This document shows, piece after piece, positions 22,006-34,271 of a stretch of 64,000 nt of DNA. The position numbers were made by a program, and so were the translations under genes. The stretch is taken from positions 24,457,060 to 24,521,059 of the forward strand of contig OW203768.1 of NCBI GenBank assembly GCA_934045905.1. The letters are read 5' to 3'. Numbering within the stretch: the first letter of the stretch is position 1; each line of letters starts with the position of its first letter. The DNA comes from Leuctra nigra. Taxonomy: Eukaryota; Arthropoda; Insecta; Plecoptera; Leuctridae. The notes below the pieces were generated by a model that was not told where the DNA came from, ran no database searches, and saw only the letters and a program-made list of their open reading frames with translations.

Positions 22006-22118
22006 AGTGCCAGAAAGAATTTGACGCTGTAGAGGTAGTAACCAATGACAACCCAGAGCGCTGTTCCCCAGATTGCTTCGAGCATCAAGATGAAAATGTA
22101 CGTGTGTCATGTGTGTGA
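22006..22118 (+). CDS. Candidate alternative terminal exon of the Fas3-like gene
   Basis: After TTTGCTTCAG, a phase-1 frame is open for 36 codons to a TGA: CQKEFDAVEVVTNDNPERCS then PDCFEHQDENV. Composition resembles a cytoplasmic tail. It would join in frame from the exon ending 20425 (G|AG) or from the membrane-span exon (A|AG), but not from 20919 (T|AG is a stop). A GTACGT at 22098 could also be a donor. Unproven. Confidence 0.3.
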
Positions 22119-22239
22119 AATGCGTGTAAGTCCAATCCAAGGGAAGACGTAGTATACGTCAGCTTATGTCCAGCGTATAGATGATGGTGGAGTTCATTCC
22201 TGCAGTGTTAACAGCAAACAGTTTCAATCAGAAATATTA

Positions 22240-23241
22240 CTAGGAAAACGCTCAGTGTAACGCGTTGATGAGCGAGCACAGAACACGCAACATCCCCAAT
22301 CACGATACACGACACGGCACAAGACGATTTTCTCTGCAACTTTCAAATCTCCATATAAATACTCCAGATGAATATCAGATCCAATTGTGTCGTAACTTTC
22401 CTTAATACTTATTCCAGCTTTTGACAACCCATACTAAACTCGTAAACTGACAATTAATAATTGACTGATTGGGCTTACAATGTGTAAAATTTTAGATTAT
22501 GTTGGTCTTGATCACCATGCAAAATTTGAACTTAATCGGAACATTTTGATTGTCGACCAATCAGAAATTATTATTTCAACTTAAACCAATTGAAGTATTT
22601 GGCCTTCGAACTGCATCCGATTTTATAAGCGCTAGTTTTATTGTAAATTGTGGACTGATTGGCTGCTCTACAGGCCTTGGTGGAGCAGAAGCTTAAAGAA
22701 GGCAGGGATGAAAGTGTAGTAACATTTTACAAATATTTCTAGATTATGGAATAATATTTTCCCTAAAATGACAAAAACTTTTGAAAATAACGACAGATTA
22801 GACTGAAAATTAGCAAAAATACCTTAAATGTTGGTACCAATGAGTAATGACCATGCGAAGTTTTAAGTTGATCGGTCAATCGGTTCTAGTTTAAATTTAA
22901 AAAATCACCGGAAAAATGGTTTCATAATTTGAACCAATGGGAGGATTTGGCTGAAACTTTTTATGATTGGGTATAATGTTGGTTGAAATGACTATCCTAA
23001 ATTTCAAATTGATTGGACCAACCAATCGAAAGATAATTTTTATAAAATTTGAACCAATAACAGGATCCCATTCAAAAACGACCCCAGAGACAGCATAGAT
23101 TACGTTAGTATGTGTGCAAAATTTCGGATCGATTGCTTGAGCGGTTTAACCTGGGCAGTGCAGGAAAAAAACAAACAAAAAACAAACACACAGATAAAGT
23201 GCCATAAGAGTACCGTGGTGACGCTCGCTGCGCTCGCTCAA
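22240..23241 (-). mobile_element. Helitron-like element, full length, long subfamily
   Basis: On the + strand it begins CTAGGAAAACGCTCAGTGTAA after A and ends CGCTGCGCTCGCTCAA before T, so on the - strand it is A|TTGAGCG...CCTAG|T. 1002 bp, both ends intact, no target duplication, no coding capacity. Confidence 0.8.
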
Positions 23242-23414
23242 TTAGAGAGGTGTTTCCATCAATAGAAATATTCACTCAATTCTGTGACAAAATTTGAGTT
23301 CTATCTTTGAACATGAACTCATTGAGTCATTGTTTTCCATCAATTAGTAATAATACTTATCATGAAGGATAGCTTCATTAGATAAGATTTATATTGTAAA
23401 ATGGCGAGTCCATA

Positions 23415-23790
23415 ACTTGGTCATTTTGCGCACATTAAGGTATTTACTTTAACTTTGTTGATCATAAGTGGAGGACATGGGGAGGGGTCAACAACCAATG
23501 GGCCAGAATGGGACTGGGAACAAACCGGGGGGCTGGAGGGTATGGGCATGTGGGACCCGATTCGGAGGTTCGTCCATCTCGAGGGGGGAGGCTTGCCCGA
23601 GGGGACCGCAAATTCGAGGGAGGGCATGGGTAGGTCGACCCTGGCTGCTCTTTGTCTAGACCTCACCACTGACCTGTCCAGCATTGCTAACCCTTACACA
23701 TGAGCTTATGCTCGCCGGCGTAGCTGCAGTGGATCATTGGCCAAAACAAACCCCACCACCGCGCTAAGGTGGCAGCCGTCGGGAGGAGAG
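23415..23790 (-). repeat. ~400-bp GC-rich interspersed repeat, inverted copy
   Basis: Reverse complement of the family at 3035-3440; shared strings include CATGTCCTCCACTT and GTCCAGACAAAGAGCAGCC-like segments. Open frames on both strands here are by-products of its GC-rich sequence. Confidence 0.65.
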
Positions 23791-26700
23791 AGATTCAGAA
23801 TTGTTAGTAGTTTCTATCATCATTGAAGTCAACCACCACATTTTCAACAATGACTTATAATTTTACACAAACTGCCGCATGATCGCCGTTCTTTATTCAA
23901 ACATGTGACAGAGAGATCCACACATCGTATCTCCAAATGTACAAACTTGGTGGCAATGCCAGGTCTCCACAGGGTGAAACAATCATCCAGCATAAGCTTT
24001 CATCAATTCTGAAGTTACACTCAGGAGCTCGCGGGTTCGATTACCGCGGCTCCCTCACTGAAGCTTTTTCAAGGTTTCTCCTCAATCCAGAGGCAAAATC
24101 GGGCCATACCAGATTCCTTCCATCATTTCCAATTCTTTCTCATCGTCACCGTATTATCATCATAAACATTCATTCTATTCCTGTGTCATTAATCTGTTGC
24201 AGAACAGTGTAAAATATATAAACTGTATCTGGATAGACGAAGGGCGCTCCGCTCCAATACTGAGTGACGGTATCTCCATGGTATAACGAAGTGAGTATAC
24301 AATGTCTATGTTAAGACAAAAGACATTTCTCGAATTAACTTTTTTAAACATCGTATTTGAAAAGCAAGGAGAAAGCTGCAAAAACACGTAGGGTCTCAAA
24401 CCAAAAAAATTATGTCTACGGACAGGCGAGCGTCAGTAATTGAAGAATTAGAGGTCCCTGTTAAATTGATTGTTACTTAGATTTTCACGGATGTAGATTG
24501 TGAAGTGATGACGTGATGATGGCCAAAGCTCTCCATCCTCCTTCTTCCGCAGCATCCTTCTCTTTCGCGTGAGATGACCAGCAACTTCTTCTTCTCTCCG
24601 TCCATTTGGAACTAAATGCGAAACCAAAGTGCATGTTGTAAGTTATAATTATAACACACAGTGATATGATACTGTACTGTACACAATTACATGTTTTGTT
24701 ATTATATTATAATATTTAATGAAAAGTAGGATAGTAATGCAAATAACGCATGAAAGTTTCAGTATTCTTCAATCCGTAAATTCAATCCGTAAATTTACAC
24801 GTTATAATTATTTGAATCAAAGATTAGATAAAAGAATTGTATCGTATAAATGTAATGGTTTTCAAACCATTCAAACCAATGGTTACTTCAAACAATATTG
24901 ATATAGAAGTAATGTCATTGTTCTTGTAGTTTGAAGGAGTTTATTTAAGATACAATTGCATCTAATCTTAGAGTTTCACGTTTTCAATTAAATTATAATT
25001 CCTCGTGTACCATAGAAACCTAAATTATTATTATTATAGTGTTTTACATTATTGATTTTGTATTATTTGTTTATCTTGAAAAAATCTCAAACAAAAGGGA
25101 GGGTTTCTATGGTTTCTAATATTATGCTGCATTTTTTATTTCATAGTTTTCACATTCTTTCGTAATTTATGCCTCCACGATTTTAGCGGCCCTCTAAGCT
25201 CGCAAACGGCACGGTAGGGTGAAAATAAAAGCTATAGATTGAAATTAAAATATTTCGCAACAATGTAAGATATCCCATTTTTAAGATCCAGTAGGAGAAA
25301 ATTCAATATGGATGCTTGTTGTAAAAGTGTTTTTAAGAGCCGTACGACTTGGCTGAGAGGAGTGACCGCTTCACTTGATATTTATTTTTGCACGATATAT
25401 GCGTTTACTATTTATGTTCTTTTAGGTACACGTCTGCCAACACAAAATGGTCGCCGGCGCCGCTGTTAAAATTGTTGGCAGGCGCGTAGAAAGGGGGGGG
25501 GGGGGGGGCTTGGGGTCAAAAAGGGTTTGTGCAAAAATTCACACATTTGCTCGACTACCTTATGAGATCGAATTCTCAAGTTTTTCTCACATGTGCAAAA
25601 CTAAGTGAACGGAATTAGTATTATCCAAAGACTCGTTTATTCAACTTGATCAACCTCATGAATACAAGTTAATAATTACACATTAAACGATTTTAAACCA
25701 AAAACACATGGTACATCTATTAGTTACATCGCCTTTATTTTCCATACGCATATCATATTGCATGTCTTCATCTATTTAAAAAAAACTTTCAATTTAATAA
25801 AAGTTCAAACAATGTTCTGCGCAGTCAATGGAGATTCAAACAAAAAGAAAGGTTCAGATTATATTGCATTTGTGGCACAAGAATAAGTATTACATCAAAC
25901 TTTTAAAATTTCTTTGAAAGATACCGAAATAGCTTCAAATCAGATTATTTTGTATCAACAATCTAAAAGTCCTCACATCCACAGATCCCCGATAATGTTT
26001 ATTCCCATTCTAAATAAGTTCCTACGCGCCTGCATGTATTAGCTATGAATACTCGACCTACTTGTATCTACATGCATCACAACACATGGACAAAGCACGG
26101 AGCAAGTTGACTCACTTGCACTGCGGTGTGCCGAGTTTGATTCCCGACTTCCTGAGACGATTGCGTGGATTAACAAAGTAGGTAATAGGGAGTCGGAAAT
26201 GATGGGCAGGTTTCAGATAATCTCCTAGCAAGTTTCGCGTGTTCAATGCGTATCACTTCATTATTCATGTTAGCATAGAAACAGAATATGAGTTTATTGT
26301 TTAAACACAGTAATGTTTTATTATAGATAATCCATTATTCGTTAATCGTTGAGAATGAACTCAAACAATCATTCCCAAATACAATAATTAAATTAGAATT
26401 CCAGTTGTTACGGGTGACTGCGGTTTCTAACTTACTTTTACTTTGGCACATACTTAGAGACAAAAATTAGCGTTCGCTTTGTTTGTTATTTGTTTGTTTG
26501 TTCCTTGTTAGTTTATTTTTGTCCCGGTCATCAACCAGTTGATCTGAAGTTTGAATGTCATACCCGAGGTCATGTGGATCCAACATCATATTTTTATTGG
26601 TGGAGAAGTGAAATGAATATTTTGTCCCCCATAACTAATCGTGACCTTACAGCAGAAAGTCGATATAACTCAGATTTTGTAAGAATCGAGTAAACAACGT

Positions 26701-27138
26701 AATTAAATTCGCAATGTTGATTCTATACACGCTTGATACTTAAGTAGGTATAGTTTTAAATAAATGTCCAAAATGAATTATTAGTTTTTCCACTAAAAAG
26801 GAAAAATAAGCGTTATAAGGAATTAAAAAGTACGAAGTCAGTTTCTGTCCTTCATTATGTTTGCAATATTCACTTACCTAGTGTGCATTTGCAATAACAG
26901 TAATAATGTTGTAAGTGTAAGCAACTTGGTTACAACTTACTAGGTATGAATACCTATCTACAAAATATCTTGTAAAATACTGTGAATTTCATGCAACTAA
27001 CTCATATTTGGTGAAGGAAGCTTCTTATCTTGATGTCTCGACGTGGATCTTGACATTTGGAGGGACATTTTAATGATTTTACGGAACACGAAAAAACCCG
27101 ACTTATTTGAAATCCGAAATCAGAACTTAGTTCTGTTA
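23791..27138. other. Intergenic stretch without a recognised gene
   Basis: A+T-rich, with a poly-G run at 25495-25509 and a repeat piece at 25180-25400. A B-box-like GCGGGTTCGATTACC at 24031-24045 may be a SINE relic. A 67-codon frame at 26490-26693 (LKFECHTRGHVDP...YWWRSE) vaguely recalls an Ig C strand but has no partner signals. I see no convincing exon. Confidence 0.5.
25180..25400. repeat. Dispersed repeat, related to 53993-54262
   Basis: Shares CGGCCCTCTA-AGCTCGCAAA, a TATTTCGCAACAATGTAAGA-like block and GTACGACTTGGCTG with the Psa intron 3 copy at about 54000. Class unknown; probably a transposon fragment. Confidence 0.55.
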
Positions 27139-29217
27139 GGCCAAACAACGAAGGCTAAAAACAGGCCGAACCCGGGACAAATTGCAAGATTTGTCTTTTT
27201 CATCAGACCTTATTCAGAAAAATTCGCTGATTACAACAAAAAAAAGTTTTACGCAGAGATGTGAAGGGAAATTGTCCAAAATTACGTGTCAAGTTCAAAT
27301 TTTGAGAACATAAAATATATTTTTTTAGAATCACAGAACACATTTTGATATTTGTTTTCAATAAAAAGTATTTATTATATTAGGATACAATACTCGAAAA
27401 AAAATTGGGTGATAATATTATTTATTTTTGGATTTATTCAATGATTTCATAAAATGACGTCATTTAAATAATTAGTCGTAGTGACGTAACTAAAGGAGCT
27501 AGAATAAATGTTTTTACGGGAAAATGTTGGTAATAAAGCCTTATATTTTTGGTATGAATATGATCAAAAGTTCACCACGCATCTACTAATTGTTGTCAAA
27601 CAAAATTTTAATCAAATTGTATGAAAAATTAAACATCAATATAACGCAATTATTGGCATAACGGCGGAACTGTTTGATCAGGAAATGTTGTCCCTTATAG
27701 AATTTTGGTGCCTGATAAAACCTAGCCCAGAGAGAGATTTGGGACGCCATTTTGAAACCGGAAGTGGCATCATCTTGAAAACGGCTGAACCGATTATAAC
27801 GGAACTGGTGGCAATCGACTCCAACGGTCATATGACAAAACAGATCAATAGTAAAACCAGAAATTGCCAAAAACAAATACCGGAAATGACGTCACAAGTA
27901 TTCAAAATTCTTCTAAACCCCCTGTTCAACAATAAATACATTATTCTGGCTTGTTATAATGTAATATATGAATTTATTTAAAAAAAATCTATGTGGCATT
28001 GTTTTCAGTCGCCATTTTGGGAACCGGAAGTGATTCCATAGCTCGGAAACGTTTTTTTTTAATAAAATCTTTATTCACCATGTACATAGATTTACAATCA
28101 CAGTTGATATACAAACAGAAAAAGTGAATAATAGGAATACTTAGAAACTAATAAAGAAATCAGGGTCTTTAACTTCCAGCCAAAAGGAAACGTATTGGAA
28201 TGAAATCAAATACCAATTAATTAAGTGGATACCACTCTGTGTCTGGAATTAGAACAGGTTTTAAGCCTTATGCCGGCATAATTTTATGTTGGTTCAGCAT
28301 TATAACTAGGTACCAATATTTTTATTACCATGATATAACCATATTAAAAGTTATTATTTTATCATTATAAATAGCGACTTTTACAATTAAATTCATAAAG
28401 ATATGCATTTATGTATTTATTTAATGTACTTATTGTTAAATAGGGGGTTTTAGAAGAATTTTGAATATTTGTGACGTCATTTCCGGTATTTTTTATTGGT
28501 AATTTCTGGTTTTACTATTGATCTGCTCTGTCATATGACCGTTGGAGTCGATTGCCACCAGTTCCGTTATTATCAGTTGAGCCGTTTTCAAGATGATGCC
28601 ACTTCCGGTTTCAAAATGGCGTCCCAAATCTCTCTTTGGGCTAGGTTTTATCAAGCGCCAAAATTCTATAAGTGACAACATTTTCTGATCAAACAGTTCC
28701 GCCGTTATGCCAATAACTGCGTTATATTGATGTTTAATTTTTCATATAATTTGATTAAAATTTTGTTTGACAACAATTAGTAGATGCGTGGTGAACTTTT
28801 GATCATATTCATACCAAAAATATTAGGCTTTTGTACCAACATTTTCCTGTAAAAACATTTATTCTAGCTCCTTTAGTTACGTCACTACGACTAATTATTT
28901 AAATAACGTCATTTTATGAAATCATTGAATAAATCCAAAAATAATTAATATTATCACCCAATTTTTTCTCGACTATTGTATCCTTATAAAATACATACTT
29001 TTTATTGAAAACAAATATCAAAATGTGTCCTGTGATTCTTAAAAAAAATATTTTATGTTCTCAAAGTTTGAACTTTACACGTAATTTTGGGCAATTTCCC
29101 TTCACATCTCTGCGTAAAACTTTTTTTTGTTGTAATCAGCGAATTTTTCTGAATAAGGTCTGATGAAAAAAACAAATCTTGCAATTTGTCCCGGGTTAAA
29201 TGCTTCGTTGCTTGGCC
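27139..29217. mobile_element. 2.1-kb palindromic element with ~800-bp inverted arms
   Basis: 27139-27980 and 28390-29217 are inverted copies at roughly 90-95% identity (for example TAAAACCTAGCCCAGAGAGA against the inverted CTCTCTTTGGGCTAGGTTTTA), separated by ~410 bp. The arms contain CATTTCCGG and AAAATGGCG words also seen at 53640-53810. Long-inverted-arm foldback transposon, non-coding; the short open frames mirror each other across the arms. Confidence 0.75.
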
Positions 29218-29569
29218 TATGTATGATTGCTTCCATCGTTACAGAGATTTAGAAGTTATTATTGATTTTCAATTCTTGAAATGTCAATAATGTAAATATA
29301 ACAATGTTCGAGAATCACATCCTCTAATAGTGGATATTGAGACATTGTTTTTTTAACCTGTTGATCAGGCGTGTAGGGATTGCAAGAGTGTTCTGGCTGG
29401 TTGTTGCGAAATAGCGAAGTGTTTCGAGCCAGGGGTTTGGTCGCTTTAGTACTAATTGTTTGTCCTATGCTTTTTGCTGTCGGAGAAATTAATTGGTTTA
29501 AAGATTGAATTCATTTTCTCATGGCAAAACTGCTTGATCTGTGTAACAGGAAAAAATAACACTCATTCT

Positions 29570-30335
29570 TATGGATCTCTTTCTTGAACCGGAACCGGAA
29601 CCGGAACCTAGAACCGGTATGAACCTTTATAATTTCGGAACCAGAACCGGAACCAGAACCGTTATACTTTTTTCCCAGAGAACCGGAACCGGAACCCGAA
29701 CCTTTATAATCAATTAGGTTCTTACTTAGGTTCTTAAAGGTTCTTTAAGGTTCCTTCTTTTAATAAAAAATCATGCATATCACTTGGATATAATATTATT
29801 CACAAAGTTGTATAAGCTTATTTTTTGATAAAATTTCCAAAATGTATTTTTTGTGGAAATTTTTTATTCTTGATAAATAATAATTCTTCATTATGCAAAC
29901 GCTGCTTGAGTTTTCAATTTTTGAATCTGACTACTGCGATGAGAACTGCATTGTCGACAATTTGAATTAGATAGCTCAAGGAAAAATGAATGTTTACGTT
30001 GTCTTATGGAGAAAATTGCAGCCACTATATACTGTCTCCTCTGATATTTACTCTGCGCACCATCATGTGAATTTTATACAGACACTGCCTACACAAGAGC
30101 TTGCATTCGTAGGAAAATCCAAATCCAATAATTCCATTAAAATTGACATTGGTAATACCATCCTAGGTAATACTGAAGTTTTATAATATAGTTTGATTTA
30201 AAATTTTAGAACCGGAACCGGAACCCGGAACCTTTATGCAGGAACCGGAACCGGAACCGAACCTTTAAGAATATTATTTTTAGAACCGGAACCGGATCCC
30301 GAACCTTTATTCATAAAGGTTCGGGTCCCTGTTCT
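29570..30335. repeat. GAACCG/GGTTCY minisatellite pair
   Basis: Runs of GAACCGGAACC at 29575-29710 and 30205-30310, each broken by GAACCTTTAT, with the inverse GGTTCTTAAAGGTTC at 29730-29760. The central 29770-30190 is A+T-rich with no gene that I recognise. Probably one transposable element with minisatellite ends. Confidence 0.6.
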
Positions 30336-31305
30336 TGAATAAAGGTAGTATTTTTCTACACTGTCCTCTTAATTATCCCAATTATCCCACACCCGTTTGA
30401 AAAAAGGACAAAGAAAGTCATGGGAACGAAATATTTGTTACGCATTTTGTCCTAGATCCAATTCTTACATAGTTTTGGTACAAAAGAACGTACCTTTCAA
30501 CTATTTAATTGAGCATTTTTTCACAATTGTAACACCATTTAATTATATTTTAAGAAAAAAAAATTGTAAAATTGTTTATGTAAAAAATTAATATTACCTA
30601 TGATTTTTTTGATTTTTTAACATTCAAAATTTAAATAAACGCCGTGTAAGTATGAAGCAAAATGTCTGTGTTTATTTTCTATCATCTTTGAACTATAAGT
30701 TTGACGGGGAATTGAATCTATATAAAATGGTACCTTATTTGATAAAATCTTTTGCATTTTTTAAATTTTTTCAAGATTCCACCTAGAAGTGAATAGCTCA
30801 GAGATTAAGAGGCCTGCGGACCACTGATCTCCATGTACTTCCACTTCGTTGCGTGGATTGCGCATTGAATCCCTTTAGCATTAGTCCCAGTGAAGTCGAA
30901 AATACATTAGAAAAATGTTCCTAAAAGTAAAAATGTTCCTTTTCAAGGTCATCAATTTGTAACAGCCTTTTACACGATCTAAATCATTTCTAAAATCACT
31001 TTGAATCAACTAAATCATTACACTAGTCATTAGTTTACTATTTAATGAACACGTTTTAGTTACATTAGTTATAATTTGTTACAAATCCACAAAGTTATTA
31101 CAGCGGCGACATAGAAAATGTTGACTTCACTCGCATAGCATTGATAAGCAATCCACGTGTTATATATCAGTGCTGCGGACAGGTAACGCCGTGGCGACTG
31201 AGAGGCGACCCAGGCGGCCCAGAGAGGATTCCTATTTAACAGATTTCTCCCACACCGTAAGAGCAATCAAGTTGCGGTTTGCACTAACATGTTGAAAAAA
31301 TATGC
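30336..31305. other. No gene recognised
   Basis: A+T-rich, non-coding as far as I can see. A short tRNA A-box-like string (ATAGCTCAGAGATTAAGAGG) at 30792-30811 could be SINE debris. Confidence 0.45.
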
Positions 31306-31307
31306 TA

Positions 31308-31453
31308 GATGGGTCGTTACTATCTAAGATTTGTATTTGGTGGCCTCATTTTGTGTTGCTATGTGTTAAGTTTGGTAATTTTTCCATTAAAATGTCAAAA
31401 TTCCATATTTCGTTACAGATATTATTTTACTTTCTCGTATAGTAACGACCCAT
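31308..31453. mobile_element. 146-bp MITE with ATGGGTCGTTACTA ends
   Basis: ATGGGTCGTTACTATC on the left and GTATAGTAACGACCCAT on the right form ~16-bp inverted repeats, with TA next to each end. Typical small Tc1/mariner-type MITE. Confidence 0.65.
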
Positions 31454-31629
31454 TACCCATTATATTTGAACCTCCCCCCAAGTTTGGATGATTTTGGACC
31501 AACCAATACCTAACTCAACATTTTCAAAAAGTGGATATACGTTTGATTTCACTAGTGTCAGACTTCCTGAATGTCTGGACGCATGAAGCGGGATTTCTCA
31601 CTATACTCCCCAGTAAACACCCAAAGTGC

Positions 31630-31915
31630 TGCCAGCATGCTGCCGGTACCGGCCAATTGCTCTGGCCAGTACTGGCCCGGTACCGGCCAAAAGCCGTGGC
31701 CGGTACCGGCCCAGTAAAAATGTGTCGCTTTGGCCAGAACGTTGCCTGTACCGGCTGGCCAGCACTCAGCCTTCACCTTGCCAGAGTCCTGGCCTTCACG
31801 CAGCCAGCAAGTAGCCAGCATTGTGCCGTATGGCCAGCACCTTGCCTGCATCGCGCCTTGACGACGCCAGCCTCTGGCCAGAACCTAGCCTGAACGAAGC
31901 CAGCATGGGGCCCGA
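31630..31915. repeat. GGCCAG/CCGGTACCGG minisatellite, cluster 1
   Basis: Imperfect ~25-30 bp units built from TGGCCAG, CCGGTACCGGCC and CCAGCA. Unlike its A+T-rich surroundings. All three forward frames stay open by composition; this is not a gene. Confidence 0.7.
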
Positions 31916-32121
31916 ACCCAACCTGAACTCATTTCCACTATTATCCACCAGGGGCCACTAGGAACCAAATAAACGGTTATTTTGAATTCAAATATTAAAA
32001 GTAAAACTAAAATGTGTGATAACTAAGCGAGTTTTTATCGTAATTAAATTCTGACGACATATTTCCAGTCATTATCACAATGTTGATTTTATTCTGAAAT
32101 TAAACGCAAATCGATTAGTTA

Positions 32122-32204
32122 TGACAGGACGTGGAATCGAACTCGGAACGGCGACAAGCAAGCTGGGTAGAAGGCAGACGCTTTACCCACACGACCACGG
32201 CGAC
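32122..32204 (-). repeat. tRNA-derived SINE head
   Basis: On the - strand: GCCGTGGTCGTGTGGGTAAA...ACCCAGCTTGC...GAGTTCGATTCCACG. It has the A-box position, an anticodon-arm-like segment and a B box (GTTCGATTCC), with CGTGG/CCACG closing. It lacks perfect tRNA arms, so it is a SINE head rather than a working tRNA. Confidence 0.55.
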
Positions 32205-32644
32205 AGCTGAGGGTTAGAGCGCAGAGTGTCTAATAGTGACAGAGGGATGAATGGACTCAAATGTATCAGGAAACTGGAAATATTTGTACCACTACAGATA
32301 CATTATTACACGTGTTCTTGTTAATTTGTAAATGCACACGGAAAAATCAATTCATTGCCTGCGACGGCACGTGCGTATTTGTGCTTGAAATATCCAATCC
32401 ATTCGTATCATTTGATATGTAAAATCTGAATTCGAATGAAAAACATATTTTTTTTCTATTTTGAGATTAATAATTAAATAACGAATAAGATTTTGAAGGA
32501 AAAAATTATTATAGCGGATCTGCTGTCGTTAAGAACATACGCGAGAATGCGGATTTAATTATATTATTTTGATTTTAAAAATAACTGTCGATAAAAAAAC
32601 AATCCGCTTGCTAGAGGCTATAACTGTATAGGTGCGCAAGCACA

Positions 32645-32828
32645 ATGCAAGCTACTTGCTGCCGGCCGCGTTCTGGCCAGCCAGTACTGGCCCAGTGCTG
32701 GCTGGCCTGCATGTGGCCGCATGCTGGCCAGCCGGTACCGGCCCAGTGCTGGCTGGCCTGCATGTGGCCGCGTGCAGGCCAGCCAGCACTGGGCCAGTAC
32801 CGGCTTCATCGATGTTGGCCAGCATGAT
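32645..32828. repeat. GGCCAG minisatellite, cluster 2
   Basis: Near-identical ~60-bp higher-order units (GCTGGCTGGCCTGCATGTGG twice, at ~32697 and ~32748) made of CAGCACTGG/CCAGTACTGG halves, largely self-complementary. Related to cluster 1. Confidence 0.75.
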
Positions 32829-33023
32829 CTTTGAATGCATCAGAACCCGGCACTCAGCGGACCTCAATCCATCATTTGTTTTAAAATGTTTTAACCACAA
32901 TTACGAACAAAATAATATGAACCACTTTTATTAACTAACACAATAATGAACAGTTTAATACTACACTTTTCACTAGCCAGGGTTTAGCCACCTTTTTAAA
33001 TCTAATATTACAATACATATCTG

Positions 33024-33593
33024 CAGTGTTGAATCCAGGCATACCTCGGGGGGGGCAGTGCCCCCCCCCGAGGTATGCAGGTGCCCTCCCCGGCACAAAT
33101 ACCTATTCAAAATACCTTCAAAATAATATGTGAAAAAAACACGTAAAAATAGACGGATCATGTCAAAAACCTTCCAAAACGGTTAGAATTAGGTTAAAAT
33201 CCAAAAAATTTCCGGGGCTATGCGGCCCGGACATGCATATCCTGATAAATTCAATTAATTTACCTATTCATAAATATCTTAAACAATTTTTTGGATAATT
33301 TGCAATTTATAATTCCCCAAATAGCTATACACTGTGATTCAAAATTGTACCTAAACGAATTACCTTGATCAAAAAAATTCTCCGAACCCCCTGTTTTCCA
33401 CTGTGAGTTTTCAAAATATATTACGTATAATAATTGCTTTGTGCTTTGTACAACTACAAGCATTATTAATAAAAAACTCTACCCCCCCCCCCCCCCACCA
33501 CCGAAACACCAACATCCAAAAAGTACCCAAAAAATATGCCACCCCCAACTATTCAAGTGCCCCTCCCGAGAAAAATGTCTGGATTCAACACTG
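33024..33593. mobile_element. hAT-type MITE, TSD CATATCTG
   Basis: 570 bp between perfect 8-bp target duplications CATATCTG (33016-33023 and 33594-33601). Inverted ends CAGTGTTGAATCCAG and CTGGATTCAACACTG. CAGTG ends and 8-bp duplications are hAT features. Near its left end is a G8/C10 palindrome (ACCTCGGG...CCCGAGGT). Confidence 0.85.
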
Positions 33594-33991
33594 CATATCT
33601 GTGAAGTTACAGTTGGTGGCAGAAGACGGTATCAAAAAAAACACCCCGTGTAAAATTACCAGCCAAGTATCGCAACTAGAAAATAAGGTACATCAATAAG
33701 AATCCTAGTAACTACACAATTACGCAATTATTGTGCGTAACACACTTAAGTACACACTCGCAAAAAATATCACATGGAAGGAAAATAGGGGGGTTTGGGG
33801 GCGAAGCCCCCAAGAACATTTTCGTCAGGGTCATTCGTTTTGGTGCATTGTAACGATTTCTTGAAACACTTTTTGCTGTAATAAAAGCTTTGAAATCACT
33901 CTATTTCTTTACTTTTCCAGAAATTTCTTGCGATTTTCTTCAATATTATCTAGTTATTTCATGCTTCAAATATTACAAATCAAATTTCCAT

Positions 33992-34262
33992 GTGCGTCCG
34001 CAGGATTTCTGCCTGGGGGGGAGCCTAGGAAAACAATTTTCTCTGTGTTAAGGGGGAGGGGGGGCCGCCGCCTCCACCCTGCCCCGCAGGGCGTTTTTTG
34101 GTTTTTGGACACTTTGAAATCAATTTTGAGACGTTTACAAATTTGACACTTATGTGTGGCGGAGAGAATGTAGAGTCTTCCTGATATCCAGGGTTGAGGG
34201 GGGGGGGGGGGGGGGGGGGTGGGGGGGCAAGCGCCCCCTTACCACCCTCTGTGGACGCCCAT
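33992..34262. mobile_element. Probable small DNA transposon with GCGTCC ends
   Basis: TGCGTCCGCAGGATTTC on the left and CTCTGTGGACGCCC on the right are roughly inverted, next to CCATG at both sides. G-tracts at 34014, 34050 and 34198-34220. Weak. Confidence 0.35.
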
Positions 34263-34271
34263 GCAAATATG

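Noticed and set aside
24031..24045. tRNA or SINE based on GGGTTCGATTACC
   Set aside because: B box alone; no A box at the right distance.
26490..26693. 67-codon frame with LKFECHTRGHVDP...YWW resembling an Ig C-strand
   Set aside because: No matching acceptor/donor phase, only one Cys, and 5 kb from the end of the Ig gene; likely chance.
31531..31893. 120-codon frame rich in Pro/Ala/Gly
   Set aside because: All frames are open through the GGCCAG minisatellite; coding look is compositional.
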